A DNA stretch of 64,000 nt from NCBI GenBank assembly GCA_963758505.1, contig CAVWVJ010000004.1, positions 1 to 64,000 of the forward strand. The letters are read 5' to 3'. The position numbers were made by a program, and so were the translations under genes. Below the pieces are notes generated by a model that saw only the letters and a program-made list of their open reading frames with translations, searched no databases and was not told the origin of the DNA. This document shows, piece by piece, positions 1 through 9,436 of the stretch. The stretch is from Korobacter sp963758505. Lineage in GTDB: Bacteria; Acidobacteriota; Terriglobia; Terriglobales; Acidobacteriaceae. Numbering within the stretch: the stretch's first letter is position 1; each line of letters starts with the position of its first letter.

Positions 1-332
1 ATCCTTACTCACTATTCGGCAAATTAGGCCCCTGATAATTGCAGGAAAGCGCTAGAAGGTGAGCGAATGGCCTGCTTCGACAGCATCAAGACTCCTGCCA
101 GTACACCTCAACGAGAGCTCTGTTACTTGAGACGCAAAGCCGGGGAAAACGCCGCGAACTGATTGTTCTTATCAGCCACGCCGGAAGTGTCTGCCGAACT
201 AAGACGCCTCTGGAATCGACTCTCTCCGAACGACATCGGACCCTCTCGGATGAAGATGAAGATTCGGCACAAATTTGGCAAGAACATCCAGCAAAGCGCG
301 GGCGTCGTTCGCTGGCTTCGATATTAGGGCGT
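1..332. other. Left-edge stretch, no gene recognised
   Basis: No open frame here has a convincing start, ribosome site or family motif, and I see no RNA gene. It adjoins a shortened receiver gene and a broken tRNA-like element, so it may be eroded accessory DNA. Confidence 0.4.
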
Positions 333-623
333 TTACAGATCGAACTGCATGCGGGGGTGATGCTGTACCGCTGTAAACATTACAATCGGGATCTGGGGCG
401 TTGTGGCCCGGATCTCGTCGGCGAGCAGACCACCACGTTCGCCATTCGCCAAGCTGAAGTCCAGAAAAATCAGATCTACAGACTCGGTGGCCACGATCCG
501 CATAGCTGAGCGATGATCTTCAACAGCGAGGACATTACAGCCAGCCTCATAGAGAAGAGCGAGACTAATTTGAATGCTGGATAGCTGATCATCCACGCAG
601 AGAATGAGAGGTCTTCTGCGCAT
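333..623 (-). CDS. Truncated response-regulator receiver domain
   Basis: The product is a CheY-like receiver of 96 residues. It begins with a hydrophobic strand and the acidic pair in LILCVDD. The likely phospho-acceptor Asp sits in DLIFLDFSL, and the conserved Thr in IVMFTA. The frame stops just after that strand, so the beta5 Lys-Pro segment and last helix are missing; normal receivers are about 115-125 residues. I chose the ATG at 623 because GGTGGG lies just before it; an in-frame GTG at 632 would add three residues. No kinase or output domain is adjacent. It is probably a remnant or an unusual short receiver, and phosphotransfer function is doubtful without the Lys. Confidence 0.6.
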   Translation of the reverse strand: MRRRPLILCVDDQLSSIQISLALLYEAGCNVLAVEDHRSAMRIVATESVDLIFLDFSLANGERGGLLADEIRATTPQIPIVMFTAVQHHPRMQFDL

Positions 624-978
624 GAAACCCACCGAAATGATTTGCTTACGGCGGAGCAGTTTAGCTCGTTTGGAACAAATGCCATCGAGAGAAATTACCT
701 TAGCTCACAACAGAAACAGTCGAGCCGAGGTCTTCGCGTTAGGATTCGACATCCCATCGCATGTTAAGACCACGTTGACATAAGATCCGAGGCGAAGTTG
801 AGCGCTGCGTGTCACCACCATATTCATTGGCTGCCCCCGGGATTTGAACCCGATAGGCTGATCCAGAGTTGGATCCCGGGGCAGCGAGAGTATTCGGATT
901 GAGCTCCGAGCTTTATACCCCGCCCCCGGGCCTTTCTTCGGTCTTGCTATGGCGCTGCCACCGTGACCGCATCAGCCC
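624..978. other. Intergenic stretch holding a tRNA-like remnant
   Basis: This 355-base gap separates the truncated receiver from the exported protein gene. The only structured element I see is the tRNA-Gln-like remnant at 828-885; the rest shows no gene. Confidence 0.4.
828..885 (-). pseudogene. tRNA-Gln-like remnant without a D arm
   Basis: Read on the minus strand this 58-base element keeps a tRNA-Gln acceptor stem (GCTGCCCC pairing with GGGGGCAGC), a T arm (CGGG, TTCAAAT, CCCG) and an encoded CCA. In the middle is a hairpin with the Gln-type CTCTGGATCAGC string. The D arm is absent. It resembles the intact tRNA-Gln at 45360-45433 from the anticodon loop to the 3' end, but with several substitutions and small deletions. 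I read it as a decayed tRNA or an old attachment site rather than a working tRNA. Confidence 0.6.
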
Positions 979-1500
979 CTAACGAGCTGTGCAGGACACG
1001 TGGTCGTTCCAGTCTACGAATGACCCCTGAGGATTGTCCCGCCAAGCCCAAACGTGGAGCTCGAAAAACGCCGGTAGGCCGTAACGGTTCGGGCCGTCGA
1101 TGTACTGCATTAAGTGACCCGCCACCTGGGGAGCGGAGTTGGGAGGCAGGGCAGTGGCGAGGATAATGAACTCCACGCCGACGAGTTTCATTTGACCGTT
1201 CGACGACGGCTCATAGATCAGAGCTTGCGGTTCCCTGGGATCGATAGGTCCGTTAAGCAGGCTACCCTTGACGTAGTGGATGCCCATGGCTCCGTGATCG
1301 GGGCCGCTGACGCAGCCGAGGGCGGGACCATATCCAGCCCCAATGGCTTTGCTCACCTCCCGGTACTGGGCCGTGGCATTGCGAACAGTCTCGACGAGTT
1401 TGCTCTGATCTTCCTGGTCTCCTGGCTCCTGTGCCAGCGTAAGAGAGGCAAGTACCAGAAGGGAAGCAAACACCCTGAGCATAAGCGACATCTTTTTCAT
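979..1500 (-). CDS. Exported hypothetical protein with a signal peptide
   Basis: The 173-residue product starts MKKMSLMLRVFASLLVLASL, a clear signal peptide probably cut after LTLAQ, so the mature protein is periplasmic or secreted. The body carries the conserved-looking block LGCVSGPDHGAMGIHYVKG and a C-terminal block rich in Trp and aromatics (ELHVWAWRDNPQG). Two Cys (in ALGCVSG and HVSCTAR) could pair. The start at 1500 has AGGAAGG before it; the open frame continues upstream to 1623 but that part looks non-coding. Proteins with this block occur in soil bacteria as hypothetical exported proteins; I cannot assign a function. Confidence 0.75.
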   Translation of the reverse strand: MKKMSLMLRVFASLLVLASLTLAQEPGDQEDQSKLVETVRNATAQYREVSKAIGAGYGPALGCVSGPDHGAMGIHYVKGSLLNGPIDPREPQALIYEPSSNGQMKLVGVEFIILATALPPNSAPQVAGHLMQYIDGPNRYGLPAFFELHVWAWRDNPQGSFVDWNDHVSCTAR

Positions 1501-1753
1501 AATCGACCTTCCTTGTGTGTTCTGTTTCGTATGGCTCACCAGCGGCTCGCCTTGCGTGGCAATCTCGGTTTGTGAGCGCGCAAAAGCAACCGGCACAGTG
1601 GCTGATTCCTGTCTGGAGTGCAATCCTGCCGGCCTCCATCGGTCCCCAAAGTTTCCTCCATCGATCGCTAAGCACTGAAGACAAAGTGATTACAGTCCGG
1701 GACCAAGACTATCTCGAACTGTGATAGACTCTGCGGTCTTTGGGGGTGGTGGG

Positions 1754-3652
1754 ATGGCTTCCTTCGCACCACCGGCGCGTGTACTGCGTTTCGATGGTTT
1801 TGAGCTAGACGTTCGCGCAGGTGAGCTGCGCAAAGATGGTGTAAGAGTTCGCTTGCAAGGGCAACCGCTGCACGTACTCGCCGCTCTGTTAAACGGCGCC
1901 GGCGATGTGGTCACCCGCGAAGAGCTGCGAGCGCAGATTTGGCCGGTCAACACCTTCGTCGATTTCGACCATAGTCTCCATAACGCCGTTGCGCGCCTTC
2001 GCGAGATGCTCGGCGACTCCGCCGAGACCCCGCGCTACATTGAAACACTTCCGCGCCGCGGGTACCGGTTTATCGCGCCGGTGGATAAGGCAGAGACTCA
2101 GACTCCATCCTCATCCAGTCCTTTGGAAAAGCCTAACGAAGGCCCTACCGAGCGAAGGCTTGGGACATTTCGCCTATTCTTGCCTGCCGCAGTTTTCACG
2201 CTGATTCTTATGGTCGCTGGCGTCTGGCTGGCCCACACCGGTGCCAATTCTGCAAAAGCGGCTGCCCGTTTGAATTCCATCGCCGTTCTACCCCTCGACA
2301 ATCTGTCCGGCAATCCGGCAGAGGAATTCTTCGCGGATGGCATGACGGACCAGTTGATTACGGATCTCGCTAAAGTCGGCTCCCTCCGAGTGATCTCGCG
2401 CACCTCGGTGATTCAATACAAAGGAACAAAAAAGACACTGCCGGAGATCGCGCGAGAATTGCATGTCGACGCAATCGTCGAAGGATCTGTGGTTCGCTCG
2501 GGGCAGCGCGTGCGGGTCACCGCCCAACTCATCGAGGCATCCACGGACCAGCACCTCTGGGCGGATACCTACGATCGCGACCTGGGTGACGTGCTAACGC
2601 TGCAAGGCGATGTCGTCGCCGACATCGCGAAACAAGTTCGCGCCCAGCTCAGTCCGCAGCAACAGGCGCAACTTCGTTTGACACGCGCCGTGAATCCCGC
2701 GGCATACGATGCATATCTCAAGGGGCGTCTTTACTTCACCACCGAGTACACCAAGCCGGATTCGCTGAGGAAGGCGCAGCATCTTTTCGAAGGAGCGATC
2801 GAGAAAGATCCGCAGTTCGCCCTTGCCTACGCGGGACTGGCAGATACTTATGTTTATTTAGCGTTCGATGGAGCAATGTCGAAGGATGAAGCCTACCGCT
2901 CTGCCAGGCAAGCACTCGCCAAGGCAGTTGAACTCGACGACAGCATCGGCGAAGCCCACGATACGCTCGGAGTGCTCGGCTGGAACTTTGACTGGGATTG
3001 GGATACCGCAGATCGCGAGCTCAAGCGCGCGATCGCCTTGGCCCCCAGCTACAGTTGCGCGCATGAGGATCGCGCTATCTTTCTGGCCGTGACTGGCCGA
3101 CGAGCCGAGGCACTCGCCGAGATCGCGAAGATCGAGCAACTGGACTATAGTTTCAGTGCGGGGCAAACCGAATCCGCGACCTACTATGAACTGCGGGATT
3201 ACCCGGATTTAATTGAATCTAGCCGGAGAGGGCTGCTGGCCGACCCAAACAATTGGTTTCAGCACTACAGCCTCGGAGTTGGTTACGAAGGTACGGGCAA
3301 GCTGCAGGAGGCGATTTCCGAGTACCGAAAAGCGATGGCGATCTCCGGCAGTGCTCAGAGCACTGTGGCGCTGGCACATGCCTATTCCGCTGCTGGTAAG
3401 AAAGCCGAAGCCGAGAAGATGCTTCGTGACCTGGAGCGCAAATCAAGAGAGACCCCCATTTCGCCCTACACGATGGCTACCCTTTACGCTGGCCTCGGCG
3501 AGAATGACAAAGCTTTCGAGTTCCTGGAGAAAGCGTACGCAAAAAAATCCTTGGAGATGGTTTTTTGGATAAGATCGGACCAGCTCTTCGATAACTTGTG
3601 CCACGACCCGCGCTTCCCAAACCTGCTTCGCCGCATGGGCTTGGATGCCTAG
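1754..3652 (+). CDS. ToxR/CadC-like winged-helix protein with TolB-like domain and TPRs
   Basis: This is a one-component membrane regulator of 632 residues. Residues about 10-107 form an OmpR/ToxR-type winged helix (FDGFELDVRAGELRKDG through LPRRGYRFIAPV). A single membrane segment follows at about 137-160 (LFLPAAVFTLILMVAGVWLA). Next is a TolB-like/FlgO-like domain (SIAVLPLDNLSGNPAEEFFA, then VEGSVVRSGQRVRVTAQLI), then TPR repeats to the end. The DNA-binding part would be cytoplasmic and the TPR part outside the membrane. The ATG at 1754 follows GGGGGTGGTGGG; a GTG at 1721 is an alternative. The target genes are unknown; it faces the ADOP permease gene but need not control it. Confidence 0.85.
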   Translation: MASFAPPARVLRFDGFELDVRAGELRKDGVRVRLQGQPLHVLAALLNGAGDVVTREELRAQIWPVNTFVDFDHSLHNAVARLREMLGDSAETPRYIETLPRRGYRFIAPVDKAETQTPSSSSPLEKPNEGPTERRLGTFRLFLPAAVFTLILMVAGVWLAHTGANSAKAAARLNSIAVLPLDNLSGNPAEEFFADGMTDQLITDLAKVGSLRVISRTSVIQYKGTKKTLPEIARELHVDAIVEGSVVRSGQRVRVTAQLIEASTDQHLWADTYDRDLGDVLTLQGDVVADIAKQVRAQLSPQQQAQLRLTRAVNPAAYDAYLKGRLYFTTEYTKPDSLRKAQHLFEGAIEKDPQFALAYAGLADTYVYLAFDGAMSKDEAYRSARQALAKAVELDDSIGEAHDTLGVLGWNFDWDWDTADRELKRAIALAPSYSCAHEDRAIFLAVTGRRAEALAEIAKIEQLDYSFSAGQTESATYYELRDYPDLIESSRRGLLADPNNWFQHYSLGVGYEGTGKLQEAISEYRKAMAISGSAQSTVALAHAYSAAGKKAEAEKMLRDLERKSRETPISPYTMATLYAGLGENDKAFEFLEKAYAKKSLEMVFWIRSDQLFDNLCHDPRFPNLLRRMGLDA

Positions 3653-4081
3653 ATGCAACGACAGCGAGCAGAGGCCTTATCACTCCCGATTTTCCCCTGT
3701 TCGGAATAATAGCCACGTGTGGAGACCCATGGCGAATCCATCCTGCAAATTTTGATCTGCCATCCCTTCCGTAGTGAATCAACACGTCGCGCCTCTGTGC
3801 TTATTTAGAAATGTCCGGAGCTCAGACACGGAGACAGCTTCTCCAATCATCACTGACGTAAGTGTCTGTTCAGCAATTCGTTAATGTCGTTACTCGATTT
3901 CCCGGCTCTCTTTCTATCGATGTCAGGTAGGATTTGCTCGAAAAAAACCAGGCAAACGAAGAATTGCGTCCGTAGAAAAGTTATTGTTGACTGTCGATTT
4001 CCGGGCGGGCGAAACGATTGGTATGCAGAGTGAGCCAAGAGACCCCAATCGCCATTCAACCAACTGGCTCCGTGGAGGACG
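3653..4081. other. Intergenic region, no gene seen
   Basis: This gap of about 430 bases separates the winged-helix gene from the ADOP permease gene on the same strand. I see no convincing coding frame or RNA. It presumably holds the promoter of the permease gene, whose GGAGG ribosome site is at 4074-4078. Confidence 0.4.
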
Positions 4082-6547
4082 ATGATGTCATTCCTTCGTG
4101 ACCTGAGAGTTGCGGTGCGCTCCCTGTGGCGCATTCGTGTCCTGTGGATTACCGTCGCACTCACGCTTGCACTTGGCATTGGGGCCAACGCGGCGATCTT
4201 CAGCGTGCTGCGAGCGGTGCTTCTGCGGCCCCTGGCGAACCGGGATGAATCCCACCTGCTCTATGTGCGGCAGAGTGCTCCCGGACTGGGGGTCGAGAAC
4301 GCGACCTTCTCCGTACCCGAGATCGAAGACCTCCACCAGGGCTTGAACACGATCAAGCAGCTAGGCACCTTTTCAGCTGTGGACTTCACGATTGTGGGCC
4401 TGGGCACGCCACGGGAGATCCGCGCCGGTGTGGTGGACGGCCATTATTTCGAGGTGATGGGCTTGCGTCCGGTGCTTGGACGTCTGCTTACAGCGAAAGA
4501 TGACGGACCGAATGCAGCGGGCGCCATTGTGCTGACCTATCGATTCTGGAAATCATCGCTGCACTCCGATCCGAGCGTCCTTGGAAAAACGGTGCGGCTG
4601 GAGAGCTACAGTGGAGCTCGTTCCGCGACGATCATAGGCGTGCTGGAGCCCTCGATACCGTACCCGGTATCCACGGAAATCATCGCGAATGTGGTGACCA
4701 GTCCTCATCATTTATCGGCCACGATGGTGACGGGCCGCGAACACAGGATGACCGAGGTCTTCGCGCGTCTGGCGCCCGGAGCCACTCTCGAAGCGGCACG
4801 CAGCGAGCTGCAAAGCCGATATGCGGCGATCGTTGCCGCGCATCCGGATGTATACAAACCGTCGAATCACTTCAGGATCGATGTGACTCGAATGCACGAC
4901 CAGATCAACGCGCGCGCAAACTCGATCTTGTGGATTCTGTTTGCGGCTGCGGCGCTCCTGTTCGTGATTGCCTGTTCGAATGTTGCCAACCTGGTGCTGG
5001 CGCGCACGGTGCGTCGCGAGTCGGAACTCGCCGTGCGCTCCGCATTGGGCGCAAGCACGGCGGCACTGCGCCGGTCTCTGCTCGCCGAGAGCCTGGTCAT
5101 GTGCACGAGCGGAGTTTTTGCGGCGCTGCTTCTTGCGTGGCCCATGGTCGCGGTGCTGGGACGGTATGCGGCGCGCTTTTCAGTGCGAGCCGAGGGGCTT
5201 ACGCTGGACTTCACCCTGGTGTGGTTTGGGATTGCGCTCGCGTTCCTAGCCGCGCTGTTCCTGGCGATGATTCCGCGGCTGCCTTCGGGGACGGCGCCTT
5301 TGCATAATTCCCTCACCAGCGGGGGCGCCAGGATGACTGGAAGCAGCAACAAGCGCCTGAGAACTTTTGCCGTGGTGCAGATTACCGCTTCGTTCCTGCT
5401 GCTGACCGGAGCAGTGGTGCTCATGCAGACGCTTTACACGCTCGAGAAGACGCGTCCGCCCTTCGATACCACGCGGGTGCTGGCGGTAAATCTACCTGTC
5501 ATGACCTATGGCAGGACCCCGGAGCAAATTGCGAACTTTTATCACGAGGTGCAGCGCCAGGTGAGCGCGCTGCCTGGCGTCGCGCACGTGTCCACCGGTT
5601 TCAGCGTTCCATGGCGCGATGACCAGGGGCTGGATTTCAGCATGGCGTTCGCAGCGGAGGGCGCTACGCGCAAGAGCGATATCGATGACTGGCGCGCCAA
5701 GTTCCGTTCGGTATCGCCCGGATACTTCGACACCCTGGGTTTGCCCGTGCTGGAAGGACGGGACTTCAGGGACAGCGACAAGGAAGGCGCAGAGCGGGTC
5801 GTGATCGTGAGCCAGAGTCTCGCGCAAACGCTTTTTCCGGGACAGGACGCGCTGAACCGCGAACTGCGGTGGACGGACGGGGTCGTGAAGTTTATCGGCA
5901 TCAGCATGGAGCCTCGCCGGATTGTAGGTATCGTGCCGGACATCGATGACGAGAACATCATTCCTGCGCCCGCCATGACGGTCTATCAACCTGTGGACCA
6001 GGAAGGGTGGCAGGGCCGTCTGTTCGTGCGCGCCGAAACGGATCCGTATTCCCTGGTTCCCGCCATCACGCGCACGATCCATGATATTTCCTCGGAACAA
6101 CCGGTGGACCGTGCCAGCACACTCGGCGACGTTCGCGCCGAGGTGCTTACACCCTCGCGGCTGAATGCGATCGTGTTCGGCGGATTCGCGGCGGTCGCAC
6201 TGCTGATTTCCATCGTGGGCGTGGCGGGCGTGCTCGCGTTCTCGGTGAGCGGACGCACGCGTGAATTCGGCATCCGCATGGCCGTGGGCGCGCAGCCGCG
6301 CAACATCCTTCAGGAGGTGCTCCTGCAGGGCGCGGCCATTGCCGGCATCGGGGTGGGTGCCGGTGTGGTGTGCGGCTTTGCGCTTCTCTACCTCGTCGGA
6401 AGGTATGTGGCGGGCATTCAGGTGCCGGGAGTGTTGTCGTTTTTCGCGTCCGCGCTGGTGATATTCGGTGCAGCCGTGGGAGCCTCGTTGGCGCCTGCGC
6501 GCCGCGCTGCCAGGGTCAATGCGGTCGAGGCTCTGCGTACCGAGTAG
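4082..6547 (+). CDS. ADOP-family ABC permease (MacB/FtsX-like, duplicated)
   Basis: The product (821 residues) matches the acidobacterial duplicated orphan permease pattern. It has an N-terminal membrane helix with ALTLALGIGANAAIFSVLRA, a periplasmic MacB-type core, then a block of FtsX membrane helices (about 275-400) containing ACSNVANLVLARTVRRESEL. A second periplasmic core follows, and a second FtsX block (about 695-815) with SGRTREFGIRMAVGAQPRNI. No ATP-binding protein is encoded next to it, as is usual for this orphan family. GGAGG at 4074-4078 fits the second ATG (4085) slightly better than the first. The substrate is unknown; family members are thought to work in export or envelope transport. 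Confidence 0.92.
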   Translation: MMSFLRDLRVAVRSLWRIRVLWITVALTLALGIGANAAIFSVLRAVLLRPLANRDESHLLYVRQSAPGLGVENATFSVPEIEDLHQGLNTIKQLGTFSAVDFTIVGLGTPREIRAGVVDGHYFEVMGLRPVLGRLLTAKDDGPNAAGAIVLTYRFWKSSLHSDPSVLGKTVRLESYSGARSATIIGVLEPSIPYPVSTEIIANVVTSPHHLSATMVTGREHRMTEVFARLAPGATLEAARSELQSRYAAIVAAHPDVYKPSNHFRIDVTRMHDQINARANSILWILFAAAALLFVIACSNVANLVLARTVRRESELAVRSALGASTAALRRSLLAESLVMCTSGVFAALLLAWPMVAVLGRYAARFSVRAEGLTLDFTLVWFGIALAFLAALFLAMIPRLPSGTAPLHNSLTSGGARMTGSSNKRLRTFAVVQITASFLLLTGAVVLMQTLYTLEKTRPPFDTTRVLAVNLPVMTYGRTPEQIANFYHEVQRQVSALPGVAHVSTGFSVPWRDDQGLDFSMAFAAEGATRKSDIDDWRAKFRSVSPGYFDTLGLPVLEGRDFRDSDKEGAERVVIVSQSLAQTLFPGQDALNRELRWTDGVVKFIGISMEPRRIVGIVPDIDDENIIPAPAMTVYQPVDQEGWQGRLFVRAETDPYSLVPAITRTIHDISSEQPVDRASTLGDVRAEVLTPSRLNAIVFGGFAAVALLISIVGVAGVLAFSVSGRTREFGIRMAVGAQPRNILQEVLLQGAAIAGIGVGAGVVCGFALLYLVGRYVAGIQVPGVLSFFASALVIFGAAVGASLAPARRAARVNAVEALRTE

Positions 6548-6813
6548 TTTTCAAGATTTATTTGAGCTTTGGCGGCAGACGACGTTTCGAGGAAGAGGTC
6601 CGGCGGTGGGCGCTGGTACTGGCAGCGCCTTTTCCGCCGGATTTTCTTCGGGTCGTGGGGAAAGGATCGCCTTCAGCGTTTTTTGCGGGAATGGAATCAA
6701 GCGTGGGACGGGATTGCCTGCAAAAGTTGTTGCTGCTCCTCAGGTTCGAGGAGTATGTTCGGCGCTGATTAACAGTCCGTTCAGCGAAACGACTTGCCCG
6801 GTCGATCCGCTGA

Positions 6814-8163
6814 ATGATTCCACCTCGGCAGGACTCATTGTCTCTTAATACTGTTCTGGTACGAAGCACGGCCGTTGCGGCGCTCGGCGGACTACTTTTC
6901 GGTTTCGACACTGCCGTGATTGCCGGGACCACTCAAGCGCTGCGGGAGACGTATCGTCTCACCCCGGCGTTGTTGGGGTTCACAGTTTCCAGCGCGCTCT
7001 GGGGCACGGTCATTGGATCGATGCTGGCGGGCATTCCGGGGGACCGGCTTGGCCGCCGCGACAGTCTGCGAATGATGGCGGTGCTTTACTTTCTGTCGGC
7101 GCTGGGATGCGCGCTGGCATGGAATTGGACGGCGCTGGTGATCTTCCGGTTTATCGGGGGACTCGGCATCGGCGGCTCCTCGGTGCTCGGCCCGATGTAC
7201 ATCGCGGAAATCGCTCCGGCGAAGTGGCGCGGCCGGCTGGTTGGACTCTTTCAATTCAATGTCGTCTTCGGCATTCTGCTCGCCTACCTGTCGAACTACC
7301 TGGTCGGGCTGGCGTCGCTTGGGGCAAGCGAGTGGCGATGGAAGCTGGGAATTCCGGCAATCCCGGCAGCGTTGTTCCTGGCCATGCTGTTCGGTATTCC
7401 GCGCAGCCCACGATGGCTGGTGAAGAAGCAGCGGATCGCGGAGGCACGGGATGTATTGCGAGTCACCGGCGAAGAGGATTACGAGCAGGAGCTGCAGGAC
7501 ATCATCGTGTCAATCGACGCGGACCACGTGCACGGCGACTCGCTATTTTCGCGCAAATATCTTTTTCCGATCTTTCTCGCGGTGTCCATCGGGATGTTCA
7601 ACCAGCTTGCCGGGATCAACGCGATCTTGTATTACCTGAACGACATTTTCGCGCGCGCCGGATTCAGCAAAGTGTCGGGAGACCTGCAGGCGGTGGCGGT
7701 CGGCGTCACGAACCTGATCTTCACCATGCTGGCGATGAGCATTATCGACCGGGTGGGAAGGAAGACGCTACTCCTGGTGGGTTCGGTCGGCACGGCGATC
7801 TGTCTCGGGGGCGTCGCCTGGATCTTCCATGTCCAGAGACACCAGGATTTGCTGCTGTGGCTGTTGATCGGGTACATCGCGTTCTTCGCTTTCTCGCAGG
7901 GCGCGGTCATCTGGGTCTACATCAGCGAGGTCTTTCCCAACCGGGTGCGGGCTCACGGACAGAGTTTGGGCAGCTTCTCGCACTGGATCATGAACGCGTT
8001 GATCTCGGGTATTTTTCCGACCCTCGCGGCGGCCTCCGGATCGATACCGTTTGCGTTTTTTGCCGCCATGATGGTGTTGCAGTTCTTTGTCGTCCTGTTC
8101 ATTTACCCGGAGACCAAGGGCTACTCACTCGAGGAGATGCAGAAGAAACTCGGCATTGCGTAA
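6814..8163 (+). CDS. MFS sugar porter
   Basis: A 449-residue, 12-helix transporter of the sugar porter family. Family signatures are in order: GDRLGRRDSLR in loop 2-3, RFIGGLGIGGSSVLGPMYIA with the downstream WRGRL, a PRSPRWL motif at the central loop, QLAGINAILYY in helix 7, DRVGRKTLL in loop 8-9 and PETKG at the C-terminus. It likely moves a hexose or pentose with protons into the cell. The fructokinase-like gene starts 12 bases downstream, so the two probably form an operon for uptake and phosphorylation of one sugar, perhaps fructose. Which sugar cannot be told from sequence alone. Confidence 0.93.
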   Translation: MIPPRQDSLSLNTVLVRSTAVAALGGLLFGFDTAVIAGTTQALRETYRLTPALLGFTVSSALWGTVIGSMLAGIPGDRLGRRDSLRMMAVLYFLSALGCALAWNWTALVIFRFIGGLGIGGSSVLGPMYIAEIAPAKWRGRLVGLFQFNVVFGILLAYLSNYLVGLASLGASEWRWKLGIPAIPAALFLAMLFGIPRSPRWLVKKQRIAEARDVLRVTGEEDYEQELQDIIVSIDADHVHGDSLFSRKYLFPIFLAVSIGMFNQLAGINAILYYLNDIFARAGFSKVSGDLQAVAVGVTNLIFTMLAMSIIDRVGRKTLLLVGSVGTAICLGGVAWIFHVQRHQDLLLWLLIGYIAFFAFSQGAVIWVYISEVFPNRVRAHGQSLGSFSHWIMNALISGIFPTLAAASGSIPFAFFAAMMVLQFFVVLFIYPETKGYSLEEMQKKLGIA

Positions 8164-8175
8164 ATTGGGACTGCC

Positions 8176-9078
8176 ATGCGCACATATACGATTGTCGGAT
8201 TAGGCGAAGTGCTGTGGGACGTATTTCCTTCGCACAAGGAACTGGGCGGAGCGCCTTCGAACTTTGCGTATATCGCCAGCCTGCTGGGCGATGAGGGGAT
8301 TGTCGCGAGCAGGATTGGCGCGGACGCGCTGGGCTCCGAAGTATGCGAGAGGCTGCACCTGCTGGGGCTTTCCACGTCGTATGTACAGCACGATGATGCC
8401 AACCATACCGGTACCGTAAAGGTGGAAGTGGATGCCGACGGACAGCCGCACTTCGACATCACCAAGTGGGTCGCATGGGATTTCCTGGAGTGGACGCCCG
8501 AGTTCAAGGAGCTGGCCGGCCGCGCGGACGCGGTGTGCTTCGGCTCATTAGCGCAGCGTGAAACAGAATCCCGATCCACGATCCAAAAGTTCTTGCATGC
8601 GACGCGGAAGAATGCGCTGCGGGTATTCGATGTGAACCTGCGGCAATCTTTCTATTCCCGTGAGGTGATTATCGCCTCTGCGCGGGCGGCCGACATCGTA
8701 AAGCTCAACCATGAGGAATTGCCGAAGGTTGTGCATCTGCTCGGTGGACCACCGCTCGAACAGCTCAGCTCGGCGCGGTGGCTGCGGCAGCAGTGTGGCG
8801 CCAAGCTGATCTGCGTAACGCGCGGGGAGGGGGGCAGCCTACTTCTGAGCGATCGCGAGTACCACGAACATTCCGGGCACCGTTCCCAGGTGGCGGACAC
8901 GGTTGGCGCGGGAGACGCTTTCACCGCGACGCTCGTCCATCATTATCTGCGGGGTTCTGACCTGGCGACCATGAACGATGCCGCGAACCGCATGGGGTCG
9001 TGGGTTGCGAGCAAGCCGGGTGCAACGCCCGCGCTGGAGAGCGAAATCATCGAAAAAGCCCGCGCACGCTCCGCCTGA
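8176..9078 (+). CDS. PfkB-family carbohydrate kinase, fructokinase-like
   Basis: The 300-residue protein starts with GLGEVLWDVFP, the fructokinase-type first strand, followed by the substrate-binding GGAPSNFAY segment. Near the C-terminus is VADTVGAGDAFTATL, the PfkB signature with the catalytic Asp and anion hole. It would transfer phosphate from ATP to a sugar (fructose is most likely from the N-terminal motif) in the cytoplasm. It lies 12 bases behind the sugar porter and shares its strand, so the pair should act in one uptake pathway. The length is typical for the family. Confidence 0.9.
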   Translation: MRTYTIVGLGEVLWDVFPSHKELGGAPSNFAYIASLLGDEGIVASRIGADALGSEVCERLHLLGLSTSYVQHDDANHTGTVKVEVDADGQPHFDITKWVAWDFLEWTPEFKELAGRADAVCFGSLAQRETESRSTIQKFLHATRKNALRVFDVNLRQSFYSREVIIASARAADIVKLNHEELPKVVHLLGGPPLEQLSSARWLRQQCGAKLICVTRGEGGSLLLSDREYHEHSGHRSQVADTVGAGDAFTATLVHHYLRGSDLATMNDAANRMGSWVASKPGATPALESEIIEKARARSA

Positions 9079-9097
9079 ACCGATATCCTGCCAACGA

Positions 9098-9436
9098 GTG
9101 CTGAAGGTGATTAATCTCGAAGAGGGCTTTCCCACCGTCGACCAGGCGCGGCAGAAGATGCTGCGGGAGGTGGAGATTGCCAAGCGCTCCGGAAGCAAGG
9201 GCGCGAAGCTGATTCACGGCTACGGGTCGACCGGGGCCGGCGGCGAGATTCGGCTAGCCGTCGGGCGCACACTGCAGGAGATGAGGCGCGGAGGAGAACT
9301 CACGCTGGTGATCTTCGGCGAAGATTGGTCCATCGCCGATCGCGATGCGTGGTCCCTCCTGAAGCGGTTTCCAGCCCTGAAGAAAGACAGCGATCTCGGC
9401 CGCAAGAACCGGGGCATCACGGTGGTGTGGTTCTGA
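9098..9436 (+). CDS. Smr-domain protein (possible nuclease)
   Basis: A 112-residue protein consisting of a stand-alone Smr domain. INLEEGFPTVDQARQKML matches the start of the domain, and KLIHGYGSTGAGGEIRLAVG carries the HGxG motif. Stand-alone Smr domains nick DNA or cut RNA in other bacteria. I placed the start at the GTG at 9098, which begins the domain directly; the frame is open further upstream but that part overlaps the kinase gene. It is 19 bases behind the kinase stop, so it may be co-transcribed. Its last 20 bases overlap the convergent SRPBCC gene. Confidence 0.8.
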   Translation: MLKVINLEEGFPTVDQARQKMLREVEIAKRSGSKGAKLIHGYGSTGAGGEIRLAVGRTLQEMRRGGELTLVIFGEDWSIADRDAWSLLKRFPALKKDSDLGRKNRGITVVWF

